Positions 1 through 10,998 are shown, counted from the first letter of the stretch. The stretch: DNA of 64,000 nt from Gordionus sp. m RMFG-2023 (GCF_954871325.1 NC_088777.1:29613366-29677365); one strand, 5' to 3'. The notes: generated from the sequence alone by a model not told the origin. Made by a program: numbers and translations.

Positions 1-289
1 TTCATACCACAATTTATAATTTATATTGTTTCTTTTCACTCTAATGTTTTTATCATGGACAATTATATTTACCTTTTTATATATAATTTTTTATTTTTTA
101 CGTTTTCCTCTAACCTATATTTAGATTTTTTGTATTGTTTCTTCCAAACCCCATATTGATTCATGAACCCATTACTATAAATCGATTGAATACTTGTTGC
201 CTTAAAAATAATTATATCCTCTAATTTGGCCCATTTCTACTTCCAACAAAATACGGGATATACTATGTATTTATAAAGTTCTCCTATTT
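1..289. other. AT-rich intergenic or intronic DNA, nothing recognised
   Basis: Low-complexity AT-rich sequence with no coding similarity, repeat unit or RNA gene that I can recognise. Confidence 0.6.
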
Positions 290-1020
290 GATGTTGATAA
301 ATTTACTTTTCTATGATAATGAATCATAAATTTACCTTTATTTTGATGAGAGTTGAATCAGAAATTATTTTATTATAATATATTAATGAAATATATATTT
401 AGTATACCTTCACAAATATTTGTACATATTTGTAAATTTAAATTCACTAATTTTAAGTTATTGATTTCATTTCATAATATTTAAAAAAAAAATTATCTTT
501 ACATGCACTAAAAATAGTTTTGAGTTTCGACTACATTTTTATACATGTGTAATTCATAATCTAAAAAATTTGATCTTGCTAAGTGAAGGTTTTGTAGGGT
601 AAAAATAAATGAAAAATAAATTGCATGCAAGCTCTCACTTAGAGTTTAAATTGTTTTAGATTATAATTTAATTTACAAATACAAATGTATAAAAATGTAG
701 TACACAAGATTTTTATGTTGAATGTAAAGACAATTTTTTGACATATTATGAAATCGATAATTTAAAATTAGTATATTAAAAAAAATAAATGATTCTCGCA
801 TTTATACATTATGCACAATTTCGATTTCAATTTCAATAATAAATTAATTTTTTTTATAAATAAAGTTTACCTTCATATTAAAGATTCTACTAAATAAATA
901 TTTTATTAATTTATTTATTTAATATACACAGTGCCCCAATTAAACACTGATACCCTCTTTATTTCGGCAATTGTTAATTCTAAAGTTGATTCAATAAAGC
1001 TAATTTGATAGAAGGCTAAT
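290..1020. repeat. Foldback element, left part (same family as 48212-48912)
   Basis: Two arms, about 300-600 and 640-900, are roughly inverted copies of each other around a loop containing GTTTTGTAGGG. The 48212-48912 element has the matching loop GTTTTGTGGGG and the same arm words, for example ATGAAATATATATTTA and a nearby CTAAAAAT. The left arm also shares the order TTTACCTTTATTT...GATGA...GAATCAGAAAT with that copy. The outer left end is degenerate. The right end seems to be at 2455-2512, beyond the mariner-like insertion at 1021-2326. Confidence 0.55.
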
Positions 1021-2326
1021 TATCAATGTGTTCTGCAAATCTATCAAATTCTATCAATAGGGTCCAAAGTTATGCACATTCAAAGTCGGACAAACAATTC
1101 TTAAACTCAATATGAAAAGATAAAAAAACTATTTTTTGCAACCTGCACACCTTATTTACTAAAATATATGGTGTAATACTAAGTCATTTTTATGCAAGGG
1201 GTAATAAAACATAATGGTCTTCAGTAAAGATGTCTAGAGTTTAATAAAAATTTTAAAACAAGAGAATATCAATACTACCCCAAAAGGTTTTTGAAGGAAT
1301 ATTTCCTAACACAAACTGATTTATCGCATCTTTGGATCGATTGATTGCAAAAATAGAAATGGATTAACAGGAAAACGGAAGGGTGGTGGTAGACCACACA
1401 CAGCATTTACTATGGAAAATGTTGATTCTATTGGAAGACTCGTATTTACCGACCTGGAACCTACAGAACAATTCGTCAAGTTATTCCGAGAAACTTTTTA
1501 TTTCGCCAACTTCAGTGGATTCAATATTTCATAAAGAGCTTCAGCTAAAATGTTTAAAAAAGAAACAAGTTCAGAACCTAACGAATGCAAATAAAATTTC
1601 TTGTCTGGTTAATACCAGACAACTTCTTCAAAGATACCCTCAGAGATTAATTCAATTCATGTGGTTCAAGGATGAAAAGCTGTTTACAGTAATTTCACCG
1701 ATAAATCTGCAAAATGATAGGTTGTTATTAGCGGTTCTAGGGAAAAAACAAATTGGAGTCATGTGACGTTTTACTCAGTGAGCACTTATTGCCAGCGATT
1801 AAAGAATTGTCGAGCACTGAATTTTTCATATTCCAGAAGGACACTGCTCCAGCTCACCGAACCAGAGAAACTCTGGATTTTCTTTTTAGAGAAATTCCAG
1901 ATTTTCCACTCTTTGCCCAACAGCCCTGATCTTAATCCGGTCGACTACAAGATATGAAGCGCCCTACAAGAAAGCTTTTGTCAAATCCGCATACGCATAA
2001 TGTTAGCCTTCTCAAAAAGTGACTTGTGGAGGAATGAAATTGTTTTGATCAATAAGTTGATGATCGTGCAATCAAGATCGCCTTAAGGCATATATTCGCT
2101 CTAATCGTGGGCATATTGAATATCAACTTTGAAGAATATTTGACTCAAATTAATTTTAAATGTTGATAAGTTTTTGTCGAATCATAAAATTTAATAAAAA
2201 AAATAAAAAATAAAAAATAAATTTTTGTAAGTTGGAAATTTCTAATTTTGTTGTTCAACTTTGAATATGCATAATTTTAGACCCTGACAATAGAATTTGA
2301 TGAGATATTTGCAGAAGACATTGATA
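1021..2326 (+). mobile_element. Mariner-like DNA transposon with long terminal inverted repeats
   Basis: The first about 85 bases (from TATCAATGTGTTCTGCAAAT) reappear inverted at about 2235-2326, with TA at both outer borders (1021-1022 and 2325-2326), as expected for Tc1/mariner insertion. Between them lie transposase remnants on the + strand. The size of about 1.3 kb is normal for a full-length mariner. The inverted repeats are diverged and the reading frame is broken, so the copy is old and presumably inactive. It sits inside what looks like a foldback element, whose outer parts are at 290-1020 and 2327-2515. Confidence 0.85.
1376..2130 (+). pseudogene. Mariner-like transposase, degenerate
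   Basis: All three DDD-motif regions can be seen on the + strand, in shifting frames. The first Asp is in FKDEKLFTVISPINLQNDRL (about 1670-1730). The second is in FQKDTAPAHRTRETLDFL (about 1835-1890). The third is in NSPDLNPVDYKIW (about 1918-1958). An N-terminal GGGRPHTAF box is near 1383. The DEKLFTV...QNDR and SPDLNPVDY words are typical of mariner-type transposases; Tc1 would end in NPIEN. The frame changes between motifs and internal stops mean no functional enzyme is made. Confidence 0.85.
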
Positions 2327-2515
2327 ATGTGTTTCTAAAATAGAAGCACATATATCATTAATATATGTTACTAAAATAATGCAAGATTTCTGAATCAACA
2401 CTTTTCAAAATATATGTAAAAGTGTGATTCATAAAGAGTAAATTTTTCATCAAATAAAGGAGAAGTTTCTGATTTATTCGTCATCTTTGTCGGGCTATCT
2501 TCTAGTAATTTTAAT
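2327..2515. repeat. Foldback element, right end
   Basis: The segment ending TCATCTTTGTCGGGCTATC followed by TTCTAG matches the right ends of the foldback elements near 48783-48850 and 48855-48912 (AAAGGAGAAAATTCTGATT, then CATTCTTGACGGGCTA). The + strand order AAAGGAGAAGTTTCTGATT is preserved. I infer that the mariner-like element at 1021-2326 interrupted this copy. Confidence 0.5.
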
Positions 2516-2555
2516 TATAATTGCAAAGGAAAGCAAAATTTATTAAAATAAAAAT

Positions 2556-2890
2556 ATGCACCCGGTCTGCTTAAATTTTAAAAATTGAGTGGACCAGGAC
2601 TAAAAATAATTATTAGGCCAAAAAAATTATACGAATTAATTAGTTAAAAAAACTATATAATTTAGTGTTTAATATTTATTTACAGTTCTAATTTCTAATT
2701 TTCTTTTGTAATTTTGAAAATACAACCAAAATTATTTAAAATAACAAAATCTTGAAAATTCTGAGCCCTTCAAATGATCAAAAATAAAAAATATCAGGCC
2801 GGAAAAAAATTATAAATTTTTGATCCGGGCCTGGCTTGAAATTAAAAATAAAATTTAATCCAGGTCCGTGAAGTTAGCCCCGCAATTTCT
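2556..2890. repeat. GC-block repeat (GGCCCGG family), degenerate copy
   Basis: AT-rich DNA punctuated by short GC clusters such as CACCCGGTCTGC, GGCCGGAAAAAA, CCGGGCCTGGC and CAGGTCCGTG. The same architecture recurs many times in the window and is best preserved at 27095-27410 and 17615-17850. No coding content. Borders are approximate. Confidence 0.45.
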
Positions 2891-3320
2891 AATTTTGATG
2901 ATTTATCTTTTGAAGAAACCTGCAAACGGGCCACAAACCTAATTTGCCATAAAATAAAATAAAATATATTTAAAAATTGTGTATTATAGAACAATCCTCA
3001 ATATTTAAAAATATAATCCATTTTGTAAGGGATAAATTTATTTTAGTTAAGTAACATTTTATCTCTCTTTTTTCTGTCCCAAATTCAGGCAATTACGTAT
3101 GTTTCCAGGGATAGAACGCAAAATGACTGATACTTGAGGAGCAGGAAATAAGAAAATTTCCAACGACCAGTCGAATTGATAGTTTGGTGATTCAAACTAA
3201 CTCCTTTTATGACAAATGGGGAAATAAGATAATTTGAAAATTTAATGTATATATAAGTTTCATATTCATTGAAAAACAATCCGTAAAATGCCGAATAGGT
3301 ATAATTTAATTTTTTTTAAC
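2891..3320. other. AT-rich spacer, nothing recognised
   Basis: A 64-codon open frame on the - strand (3085-3279) shows no family resemblance and has the composition of chance AT-rich DNA. No other structure seen. Confidence 0.5.
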
Positions 3321-3321
3321 C

Positions 3322-3477
3322 AAGGCCAGAGAAAAATTTTTTTAAAAAAACGGGCTGGGCTGAAAGTATAAAGCACGGCCTGGCAGAAATTTTTTTAAAA
3401 AAAACAGGTGACTGAAATTGTTTTTTCAAATCTGGGTCAGGCCGTGCTAATGATACCTCAGCAGGCCTCTGATTTGG
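3322..3477. repeat. GC-block repeat (GGCCCGG family), short copy
   Basis: Starts near AAGGCCAGAGAAA and ends GCAGGCCTCTGATTTGG. GC clusters CGGGCTGGGCTG, CACGGCCTGGC and GGGTCAGGCCGTGC are separated by poly-T/poly-A. Its right end resembles the GCAGGTCTCTG end of the copy at 27095-27410. Confidence 0.5.
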
Positions 3478-3529
3478 ATGTATTTGTATAGTTTTTGTAC
3501 CATCACGGTTTTTAAAATATTCAAAAAAG

Positions 3530-4800
3530 TATATGGGCCGATAGAGAATAATTTGTTATCGTGTTCTAGATATTGACCGTTAAATTTGGTGCTAAATAAA
3601 TCTCTAAAAAAGATTTATTTAAAAAATTTTTAACAGCAAGCGATAGAGAATCTTTTGTTCTTCCTAATGATGCTGTAAAATAATTTTTATCTTCATTAGT
3701 TTTTCCTAAAATCAAACTTTGATTTTATAATATAGAATAAAGTTACCCTTTTTAAATTTTTAAAGGGGGATCGATTTGTATTACACATTTGTACCGTTTT
3801 AAACTCAATTAATTTGCATTATTACCATTTTCTAAATATTGACATAAAATTTGATACCAAAAATAAAAAATATTTAAAAAAGTTTTTTTTTTAAATTTTT
3901 TAAGAGAGAGAACCTTTTCTCCTTCCTAATGATGCTGAAGAGTACTTTTATCTTTATTAGTTTTTCCCAAAATTAAACTTTAATTTTAATATATAGCTTG
4001 AAGTTAACCCCTAACTTTTGCAATTTTTTACATTTTTAAAATATTATAGAATTATACTCGATTATTACCGTTTTCCAGAAATGACCGTTAAAATTATGGC
4101 GCTCAAAATATAAAATCTCTAATAGGTTTTTTTTGATAACAATTAATAGAAAACCCTTTTTCTTTCCAAATAATGTTTTAAAATGATTTTTATTTTGTAA
4201 AATGAAACGGTATGAATAGGTAAAAATTGGGTACATCTGAGACCATTGAAAATCCAAAATTGTCGGACTAACTTCACGCTATATTTTAAAATTAAAGTAT
4301 GATTGTAGAAAAATCTAATGGAGATAAAAATGATTTTACAACATTGTTAGGAATGAGAAAAAGTTCTCTATCGTTTGCTATAAAATTTTTTATTTAATTT
4401 TAATGATTTTATATTTGTGGCATTAATATATTTGTGGCATTAATATTTTATTAAACAAATGAGTACAAATAAGATTCCGTTTTTATAAATTTAAAAAATA
4501 TTAAAATTACAAAAATGTGGGGTAATATAATATAACGTGAAATTGGTCTTGCAATTTTGGATTTATAATGGGTTATCTGTTAGAAGGAATTGTACCCGAT
4601 CTGTACCGTTTTCAGTTCAACTTGTACCATTACCATTTTCCCGATATCGGCCATCTAAATTATGACGCCAAAATAAAAAAATCAAAAGGTTTTAAAGAAA
4701 AAAGTCATATTAAAACACCATCAGAAAGAAGAAATGGTTATATTTTTAGCGCCATAAACGGTCAATATCTGAAAAACCGTAATAGTAAAGTATAATTGTA
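3530..4800. repeat. Degenerate tandem and inverted repeat array, unit about 250-270 bp
   Basis: A unit carrying TATTGACCGTTAAATTTGG, then GAGAATCTTTTGTTCTTCC, TAATGATGCTG and TTAGTTTTTCC recurs in direct orientation at about 3530, 3815 and 4060. Inverted pieces follow: AAAAAGTTCTCTATCG at about 4361 and AACGGTCAATATC at about 4757. A further direct piece lies at about 4600-4690. The whole is a decayed array with a turn-around near 4250. The 75-codon + frame at 4568-4795 lies in this repeat and is not regarded as a gene. Confidence 0.65.
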
Positions 4801-5164
4801 TGAAATATTATGTTTATTTTACACTTACAAGAATCTTTCAAATATTGTAACAATAGACAAAGGATAAAAACTTAATAATTTATTATAAAATAAAATAAAT
4901 AATATAAAAAATAAAAATCAATTTTATATTTCTGTATATATATATGTGTATAATATACCTTATTTTTTAAAACAATTTAATTTTTTTAAAATACTTAATT
5001 TATGTCAAACAAAATTTTTTCAATAAATTACTAAGCTATCTTCAACGACTTTCTTTGTCATGAAAATTTTTCGCAATTTATGTTATTTGATGACTTTTGT
5101 TCACTTAATTCATCATTTAACAAGTAATATTTTTTTAAAATAAATCAGATAATATTTATATTTA
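4801..5164. other. AT-rich spacer, nothing recognised
   Basis: Simple AT-rich DNA with short AT tracts; no coding or structured feature seen. Confidence 0.5.
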
Positions 5165-5335
5165 CTATTTCTATTTTTGAAAATATATTGCTGGCCGGGC
5201 TGTATAATAAAATTTTTCTATGAGCCTGGGAAACTTATACAAAATTATTTTATTGGTTGGGCAAAATTTGCGGGTTGGGCTGAGATTCCTTTTTATAAAT
5301 TTTCACGGTGGATCGTACTTGCGGGTCTCTAAATC
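5165..5335. repeat. GC-block repeat (GGCCCGG family)
   Basis: GC clusters CTGGCCGGGCTG, GAGCCTGGGAA and GCGGGTTGGGCTGAG in AT-rich DNA. The right end ACTTGCGGGTCTCTAAAT resembles the GCAGGTCTCTG and GCAGATCTCTA ends seen at 27410 and 13250. Confidence 0.5.
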
Positions 5336-5765
5336 TAATACATATTTTCATTTTTATACTCTGCTCTAAAAAATAAGATTTTTTTGGAAAGTAAATTTAA
5401 TAAAATTGACAGATTTTTTAGGTAAACTGATTGATAAAACTGACAGGGATCCGAACCATAACAATTTTGGCTCTTTGGGACCTAATAAGAAAATATGTTT
5501 TTTTAAATTAAATATAACAATATATATTTTTGTCATTTTATCCATATTGCAATCTAATTGCTATTTTTCAACATCTCTCTTTTTCTTATATGTAGTTTTT
5601 ACAGATCATAATTGAGCCCCATCAAATGAAAAAGTCCGCCTTTGTAGATATAGGTTTATATATTTATTTAACAAAGTAAATTATAAATGATATCTTTAAA
5701 TTAGGGATGTGTGAAGTGTGTATATGTTTTATTAATAATTTAATTAATAACATAAAATTTATATC
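5336..5765. other. AT-rich spacer, nothing recognised
   Basis: A 69-codon + frame (5406-5615) ends in a hydrophobic stretch that looks like chance translation of T-rich DNA. No support for a gene. Confidence 0.5.
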
Positions 5766-5945
5766 AGTTAAAGATCTGGAAAGTTGGTCCAAAAACCCGG
5801 AGAAAGAAAGAAAGAAGCGGGCAGGAAAAATTATCCAAATTTTTTTTAATAAACCTGGACGGGGAATTCATATATAAAAAATTCTGGCATGGCCGGCAAT
5901 TTATACAAAAATTAAACAGGGCCTCGCAAATCTCTGATTTTTAGT
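5766..5945. repeat. GC-block repeat (GGCCCGG family)
   Basis: GC clusters AAACCCGGAG, CCTGGACGGGGAA and CATGGCCGGCAA. The right end GGGCCTCGCAAATCTCTGA again has the TCTCTGA terminus shared by the family. A short GAAA microsatellite (AGAAAGAAAGAAAGAAG) lies inside. Confidence 0.5.
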
Positions 5946-6149
5946 AAAGTTTTCATAGGCCAGCCCACCATTAAAATTAATCTATTTTTTTAAATTTAAA
6001 ATTAATATTTTGGTTAACACTAATTGAAAATTAATAACAATATGCATATTTCTTTGTATTTTCAGAGCTGTCTTCTTTAAATAATATAGTAAATTCACAA
6101 AATATTAAACAATTTATTTATCATAGGATCCAATGCAACTACTATTGTT

Positions 6150-6390
6150 AAAAGGCACTATTTGAGCCTATTTTTAAATACGGCCAACTCAAATATTTTA
6201 GCCAGAAAAATATTGGCTAAGCCTTATTTCTCTCATAGATGTCCAAACATTTGTGCCAATTTTGAGGAAAATCTTCAGGCTTTTGTAATATTTTTCTAGA
6301 CAAAATATTAAGGTAGTCATTTTTATAAATAAGCTTAAATCGAGCAGTTTAGCAAACCTACACAATACAGAAAATACAATTGATTTATAA
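6150..6390. mobile_element. Foldback MITE, degenerate copy (family of 52023-52241)
   Basis: Arms CGGCCAACTCAAATATTTTA and, inverted, TAGACAAAATATTAAGGTAG flank the family words GCCTTATTTCTCTCATAG, ATGTCCAAACATTTG and AATCTTCAGGC. The well preserved copy at 52023-52241 has the same order. Noncoding. An open frame at 6198-6422 (- strand) runs through the repeat and is not a gene. Confidence 0.75.
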
Positions 6391-6509
6391 AACGGTTGTT
6401 GTATAAAAAAAAAGATAGCCATAGAGGAGAGATATAATAGCCTTAAATGACATTGGGAAATAATTAGATATAGATTTTAAAAATGAGATAGAGGAAAATT
6501 CGTATAAAA

Positions 6510-6685
6510 ATTTTAATAGGCCTGGACGGACTTTTAATTTTTTAACGAGTCAGGACTAATTTTTTGTAAAATTTTAGAGGGGTATTACAATTTAAAAAAT
6601 ATTATAACAGGCCGAGAAATAACGGACCGTGCCGGGCAACTTGTATAAAAATTCTAAATGAGCTGGGCCGTCTTTGCAAATCTGT
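6510..6685. repeat. GC-block repeat (GGCCCGG family)
   Basis: GC clusters AGGCCTGGACGG, CAGGCCGAG, GGACCGTGCCGGGC and GAGCTGGGCCG embedded in AT-rich DNA, ending CTTTGCAAATCTGTAAATG. Arrangement and spacing match the other copies. Confidence 0.5.
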
Positions 6686-6719
6686 AAATGCAACAAATTA
6701 TCTATTGTATTTTATTAGT

Positions 6720-6930
6720 TTATAGCCTGTAAACCCCTTGAACCAATGAAGCAGAAACCTTGAAAGATACCCCTTGGGTTATTGAAACAGAAACCTCTCC
6801 CTCTGGCTACCTCTTGAGCTAATAGAACAGAAACTTCCCTGGAAGATAACCCTTGAGTCAATAAAACAGAAATCCCTCTGAAAGCCTCTCCTTGAGTCAA
6901 TGGAGCAGACCCCCCCCCCCCCCTCCCCCC
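6720..6930. repeat. Minisatellite of about 45-50 bp units plus C-rich tract
   Basis: Four to five imperfect units of the type CTTGAGTCAATAAAACAGAA plus CCTCCCTGAAAGATAACC, from about 6735 to 6905, followed by a C-rich run (about 6909-6930). A chance open frame across it would read as TQGLSSREVSVLLAQE-type repeats; I do not call it a gene. Confidence 0.8.
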
Positions 6931-7109
6931 ACTGGAAGAACATTACGGAGCCAAAGATGATGCAAAAATTTTCTGGTAGCTACTCATTGAATCTCAATGA
7001 AACCGGCAAATACTCCTTCCCTCATTATTTCTTAATAATCTCAATTAGATTACATATGAAAATCTTTATATTTCATAAAAATAAAAACACAACAACACGG
7101 CTTAATTGA

Positions 7110-7450
7110 TTGTATTTCTTTATTTCACAAATAATATTTAGAAAAGGTATTGTAGGATGAAAAAAGAGGAAAGAGTTGTTAAAAAATGGAGTAGAAGAAT
7201 TGAAGAAAAATAACAAAAATTTATCAATTATTTTTAAAAAGACTAACGAATTATCAAAAATGAGAAGAAAAATAAATTGAGAAAAGTTATAGTAAGAAAA
7301 ATAAAAATTTTTAATTTTTTAAAAAAATAACGATTTTCTATTTTTGATTGACACTTTTCCTTTTTTGATCGAACTTTTTCCTAAACCTTTGGGACTTTTC
7401 TTTCTTTGATTGAAACTTTTCCTTTTTTTGAATGGGAAACCCTGTATGTG
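7110..7450 (-). repeat. Short copy of a minisatellite-bearing repeat (inverted relative to 18462-18900)
   Basis: Contains about three units of GATTGACACTTTTCCTTTTT, ending AATGGGAAACCCTGT. At 18462 the inverted order ACAGGGTTTACCATTC, then AAAAAAGGAAAAG, appears with many more units. The AT-rich flank ATTTTTAATTTTTTAAAAAAA also has a counterpart at about 18795-18830. The two are copies of one element differing in unit number. Confidence 0.7.
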
Positions 7451-9140
7451 TTTACATTTTGCTAGTGCCGAAAGAAACATTTTTTAGTTAAAGCTTATTA
7501 AAAATTATTTGTGATCTATAATAACTCCAGATAGATTAAATAATCTAAAATTCTACCACATTGAAAAAGTCATTGTTAAAAATTTTGTGAGTTTGCAAGA
7601 ATATCATAAAAAGCTATTTTAAATATTTTCAACAAATATGATTTATTTATTAAATTACTTAATTTGTTTATTGAAAATATTTTTTAACCCGGCTTATTTT
7701 AAAAAAGATATTTTATGAAATAATAAGACAAATAAATATATACAGATTTTTTTATATTGATAAACTCATTTTAACATTTTATAATATCAAATATTAATTT
7801 TAGAATAAGTTGAATGGCCGCCATAAATTTTAATCTAATTATTGACTACTACTATGTATAATGAATGATAAATCCACATTTTCATTTAGTATAAACAATA
7901 TATACAGTAATAGATCAAAAATGTGTATACAAATAATATTAGCGGGAATTATATAATATTTTTTTATAAAATAGATTTAATATAAAATTAACTGCCCGAA
8001 CTAAAAGTTTATATGAAGTCTCCATTCCTTATTAAAGGATTTAAATTCAAATTAATGTTTATCACATTAAAGAAACCTACATAGCATAAACATAACAATG
8101 ATTTATTTCTATTATTTTCAAATTTTATCACACGATTATAATAATAATCTTTTTGATTATTGTTAAAATAAGATGACATTATCAAAAATTGACAAAAGAC
8201 AAATCGATTAGGATATGTTAAATATTCTTCAAAAAAATTGTAAAAATGTACTGTTATATATAAAAATTATGATATAATATGGTCTATGATTATATTCTAT
8301 TGTGCATTTAGACTCCTTTATTAACCATCTTAAATTATACAAATCCATCTAAATATCTAAAAATTCCTTAGAGAGATTCATATCATATTATATCTTTTCG
8401 AAATAATATTTTCTGATTTTTTTATTGATTTAAATAGACTATATCAAATGTATCAAAAATAAACATACTTGTGATTTATAAAATAGAAGTATGTATAAGT
8501 TGTCAATAACATTTATGTAATATATATTTATGTTTCCATTTCATAGTATGAAACTACTATGAGACTTTCCCATCAATTTTACACATTTTTTTGAAAATAT
8601 ATTTTTTATTTATTGATTTTTATACATAAAATCGTATGTACTATATGTTTCAATTGTTGTTTCGAAAAATCTTTACAATTAAAATTTTGAGTGGATTAAG
8701 GAAAGGTGATAAGTCTCATTACTCCATATTAGCATATTAGATTAGTATAAAAAATTAATTGAAATAGTTAATGGATATGCTTATAAGTTTTTCCAATCAG
8801 GCAAATGATAATTGAATTCATTTATTTTATTTTATTTATCATATAATATAGTTTTATATTCAGCAGTGATGTAAGTGCAGGGAAAGTGAGGGCAAAAGCG
8901 GAATTGACCCAAATCTCTACTCCTCCATATGAGAAAATACAAATTTTTTATTTTGAAATTTGCTTTATTGTAATTGATAAACATTTTAATGCTTATTCTT
9001 ATGGGGTTAAAAAATAATGTTAAATTGCAAACTATAAAACGAAATTAATTTTGTGAGCCGAGTTTATACCAAAACAACCTACAAAATTAATTTCATAAAA
9101 AGAATCACCAAAAAACAAAAATAAAAATCTATGGAATAAT
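7451..9140. other. AT-rich DNA, nothing recognised
   Basis: No open frame with family resemblance, no structured RNA and no clear repeat. A weak motif GTGATGTAAGTGCAGGGAAA at about 8867 vaguely resembles a transposon end, but I could not pair it with a second end. Confidence 0.5.
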
Positions 9141-9142
9141 TT

Positions 9143-9335
9143 AGATGGGTCGATTTTTAAAAACGGCCCAATAAAGATTTTAGTCAATATACTATTATAT
9201 AAGCCTATAAATTTTGCTCATAGATGGCAGAAAGGTTTGGATCTTTATTTGTCAAATCACGAGTTTACATAATATTATTTTTGTTAGAATCTTAATCGGG
9301 GCGTTTCTAAAAATCTACCCAAATCCGTTTAACTA
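9143..9335. mobile_element. Degenerate foldback element
   Basis: GGGTCGATTTTTAAAAACGG at about 9146 faces its inverted counterpart CGTTTCTAAAAATCTACCC at about 9302. The ends resemble the CGATTTTTAAAAACGGC arms of the 52023-52241 MITE family, but the interior is largely different. Noncoding. Confidence 0.5.
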
Positions 9336-9486
9336 CACTACACTTATATAAAAAAATGTTAAAAAACTTAGCAAAAATCAATGTTTCAAATCAGGCATTC
9401 GCTCACATTATAGAATGACTCAATTTTCTAAAAACATTTTTAAACAGAAATTATCTCTAACTCATTATCTCATTGTCCGTAAGTAA

Positions 9487-10565
9487 TTAGGGGCTTTTTG
9501 GGTATGATGAAAATTTGGTTGATGCGTCACGGCACTGCGACTATTTTTACTGAAAATTGCGGAAATGAAAAGGAGTGAATTACATTTCTAGATGAGATAA
9601 TTATTCGGGTTATAATTTTAAAAGGGATAATTACGTGATTGTCAGAATCTAGAAGTCTTTGTCTATTAGGCGTTAAGTCTGGTTCTTGTGTTAAATAGAA
9701 ATCAAAATTTAAATTTATAAAGTTGGAATATTCATAATTTCAATATCATTGAGATCCTATAACTTTAATGGTAAGATCTGGTCAATGGGAGTCTTCATTA
9801 GAGTAAAGTACCTTTACAGTAGGTAATGCTATAGCCATTAAAACTAGCATGGGGGTAGTTGTCCATAAAAATTCAATTATGTTTATGTGTGTTGTTTTAG
9901 TCACAAAGGTTTTAGAGATTGTCACAGCGAAGCATATAAAAAGTACTATAATAGTTACACCCACAATAAATCTTATTGCGAAATGGTGTAAAATAATTAA
10001 GTGTTCTGAGGAGGAGGAGAAGAGTATATCTTATAAGAATAAAGCACGTCAGGGGTTCATTTTTAACTATAAATTAGTTAAAAGTTGTTAAAAAGAGATT
10101 GAGGATATTTCATTAAAAGTATGTGTAGAAGGGGGAAATCCTATAGAGTATTCTAGACGAGTAGAATAAGCTGAAGTGATAGATACCTTTCGATCAGAAG
10201 ATAAAGTATCCCATAAAATCCATATAAATATAATTAGAGCTATAGTTGATATGATTGAGCCTAATGATGAAATTTCTATTTCAGAATGTAAATCTATCGG
10301 GGTAATCTTATGTATCGGCAAGGCATACCGGCAAATCCTAAGAAGTGATTGGTAAAAAAGGCTAACCCCTATAAATGTTAAGAAAAATTGGGGGAGACTA
10401 ATTTTTATAGGGGTTGAGACCCCGAAGACTAGCGGTATATCCTGTAAAGATAGAAAAGACTGTTTATATAGAAATAACGTAGTGGAAATGAGCTACTACA
10501 TAATGAATATCACGAAGGGTAATATCTAGTGATGAGGAGCTTAAAACGAATCCTGTTAAAACCCC
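9487..10565 (-). pseudogene. Numt: nuclear copy of mitochondrial COX1 3' end plus COX2
   Basis: The - strand carries the end of COX1 followed at once by COX2. COX1 is recognised by [11 protein letters not shown] (about 10475-10510), FFTNHFLGFAGMP and the C-terminal LEYSIGFPPSTHTFNE, stopping at 10088. COX2 starts at 10060 and shows EFLWTTTPMLVLMA, KVLYSNEDSHWPDL, SQWYWNYEYSN and SVKMVAVPWRMNQ, running out near 9487. It reads with TGA as Trp, so the source was mitochondrial. COX1 changes frame at least twice and COX2 has an in-frame TAA near codon 10, so this is a decayed insert rather than organelle contamination. Only about 27 bases separate the two genes, too few for a tRNA. Confidence 0.95.
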
Positions 10566-10853
10566 TATTTAAAATAAATCTTTTAATTTTACCCTCCCAT
10601 ATCTCTCTAATCTTTTAATTCTACCAGTTACCCCACTACTCTTTACCATCTCAAGGGGCTTAACTAAACAACTTTGATGGGGGGGGGGGCTACTCAATAT
10701 TTAGTTTATAAAGATAAGGAAAGGTAAAGTTAAAGGAAGATAAGAAAGAGAAATGAAAGAAATATAGTCTCAAAGTGTTATTTTTATATACCTCAACATT
10801 TAAATTGTAATAATATTACGTATTTGTTAATAAAAAGTATACTCCTTAAACAG
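10566..10853. other. Intronic DNA, nothing recognised
   Basis: Pyrimidine-rich then AT-rich sequence with a G run at about 10680-10690. It leads into the putative splice acceptor CTTAAACAG ending at 10853. Confidence 0.5.
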
Positions 10854-10998
10854 TTACAATAACTATAACAAACCGATATTTTACGTTGAAAAAATTGGAA
10901 ATGTAACTGTCATCGCAGGCAACACGGCTAAACTTCATTGCGCAATCAAACTAGTTAAAAAACAAACTCTTCACAAGTATCTGTTCGACCAAATTAGG
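10854..10998 (+). CDS. Lachesin/DIP-like IgSF gene, exon 1 in window (first half of Ig1)
   Basis: Begins after CTTAAACAG and ends before the donor GTATGT. It reads PIFYVEKIGNVT and then VIAGNTAKLHCAI, the A-to-B strand start of an Ig domain with the first disulphide Cys. Lachesin and Dpr-interacting proteins are extracellular, usually GPI-anchored neuronal adhesion proteins with a signal peptide and three Ig domains. The signal peptide must lie in an exon upstream, probably before the window. The exon ends in phase 0 and joins VAW of exon 2. Oddity: about 22 residues separate the Cys from the Trp, against roughly a dozen in relatives, because KLVKKQTLHKYLFDQIR is inserted. A weaker upstream donor (GTTAAA at 10954) would shorten this. 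The exon start is less certain than its end. Confidence 0.75.

Noticed and set aside
6715-6900. 61-codon open frame with repeated QG-x-S motifs on the - strand
   Set aside because: It is a translation of the 45-50 bp minisatellite; the repeats explain the open frame.
9849-10091. 80-codon + strand frame
   Set aside because: Antisense shadow of the COX2 numt.
9487-10565. Mitochondrial contamination of the assembly
   Set aside because: COX1 changes frame more than once and COX2 has an in-frame TAA, and the block is embedded in nuclear repeats on both sides.
1-10853. Signal-peptide exon of the Ig gene
   Set aside because: I looked for a Met start followed by a hydrophobic stretch and a matching donor (phase 2) but found nothing convincing; it is probably upstream of the window.
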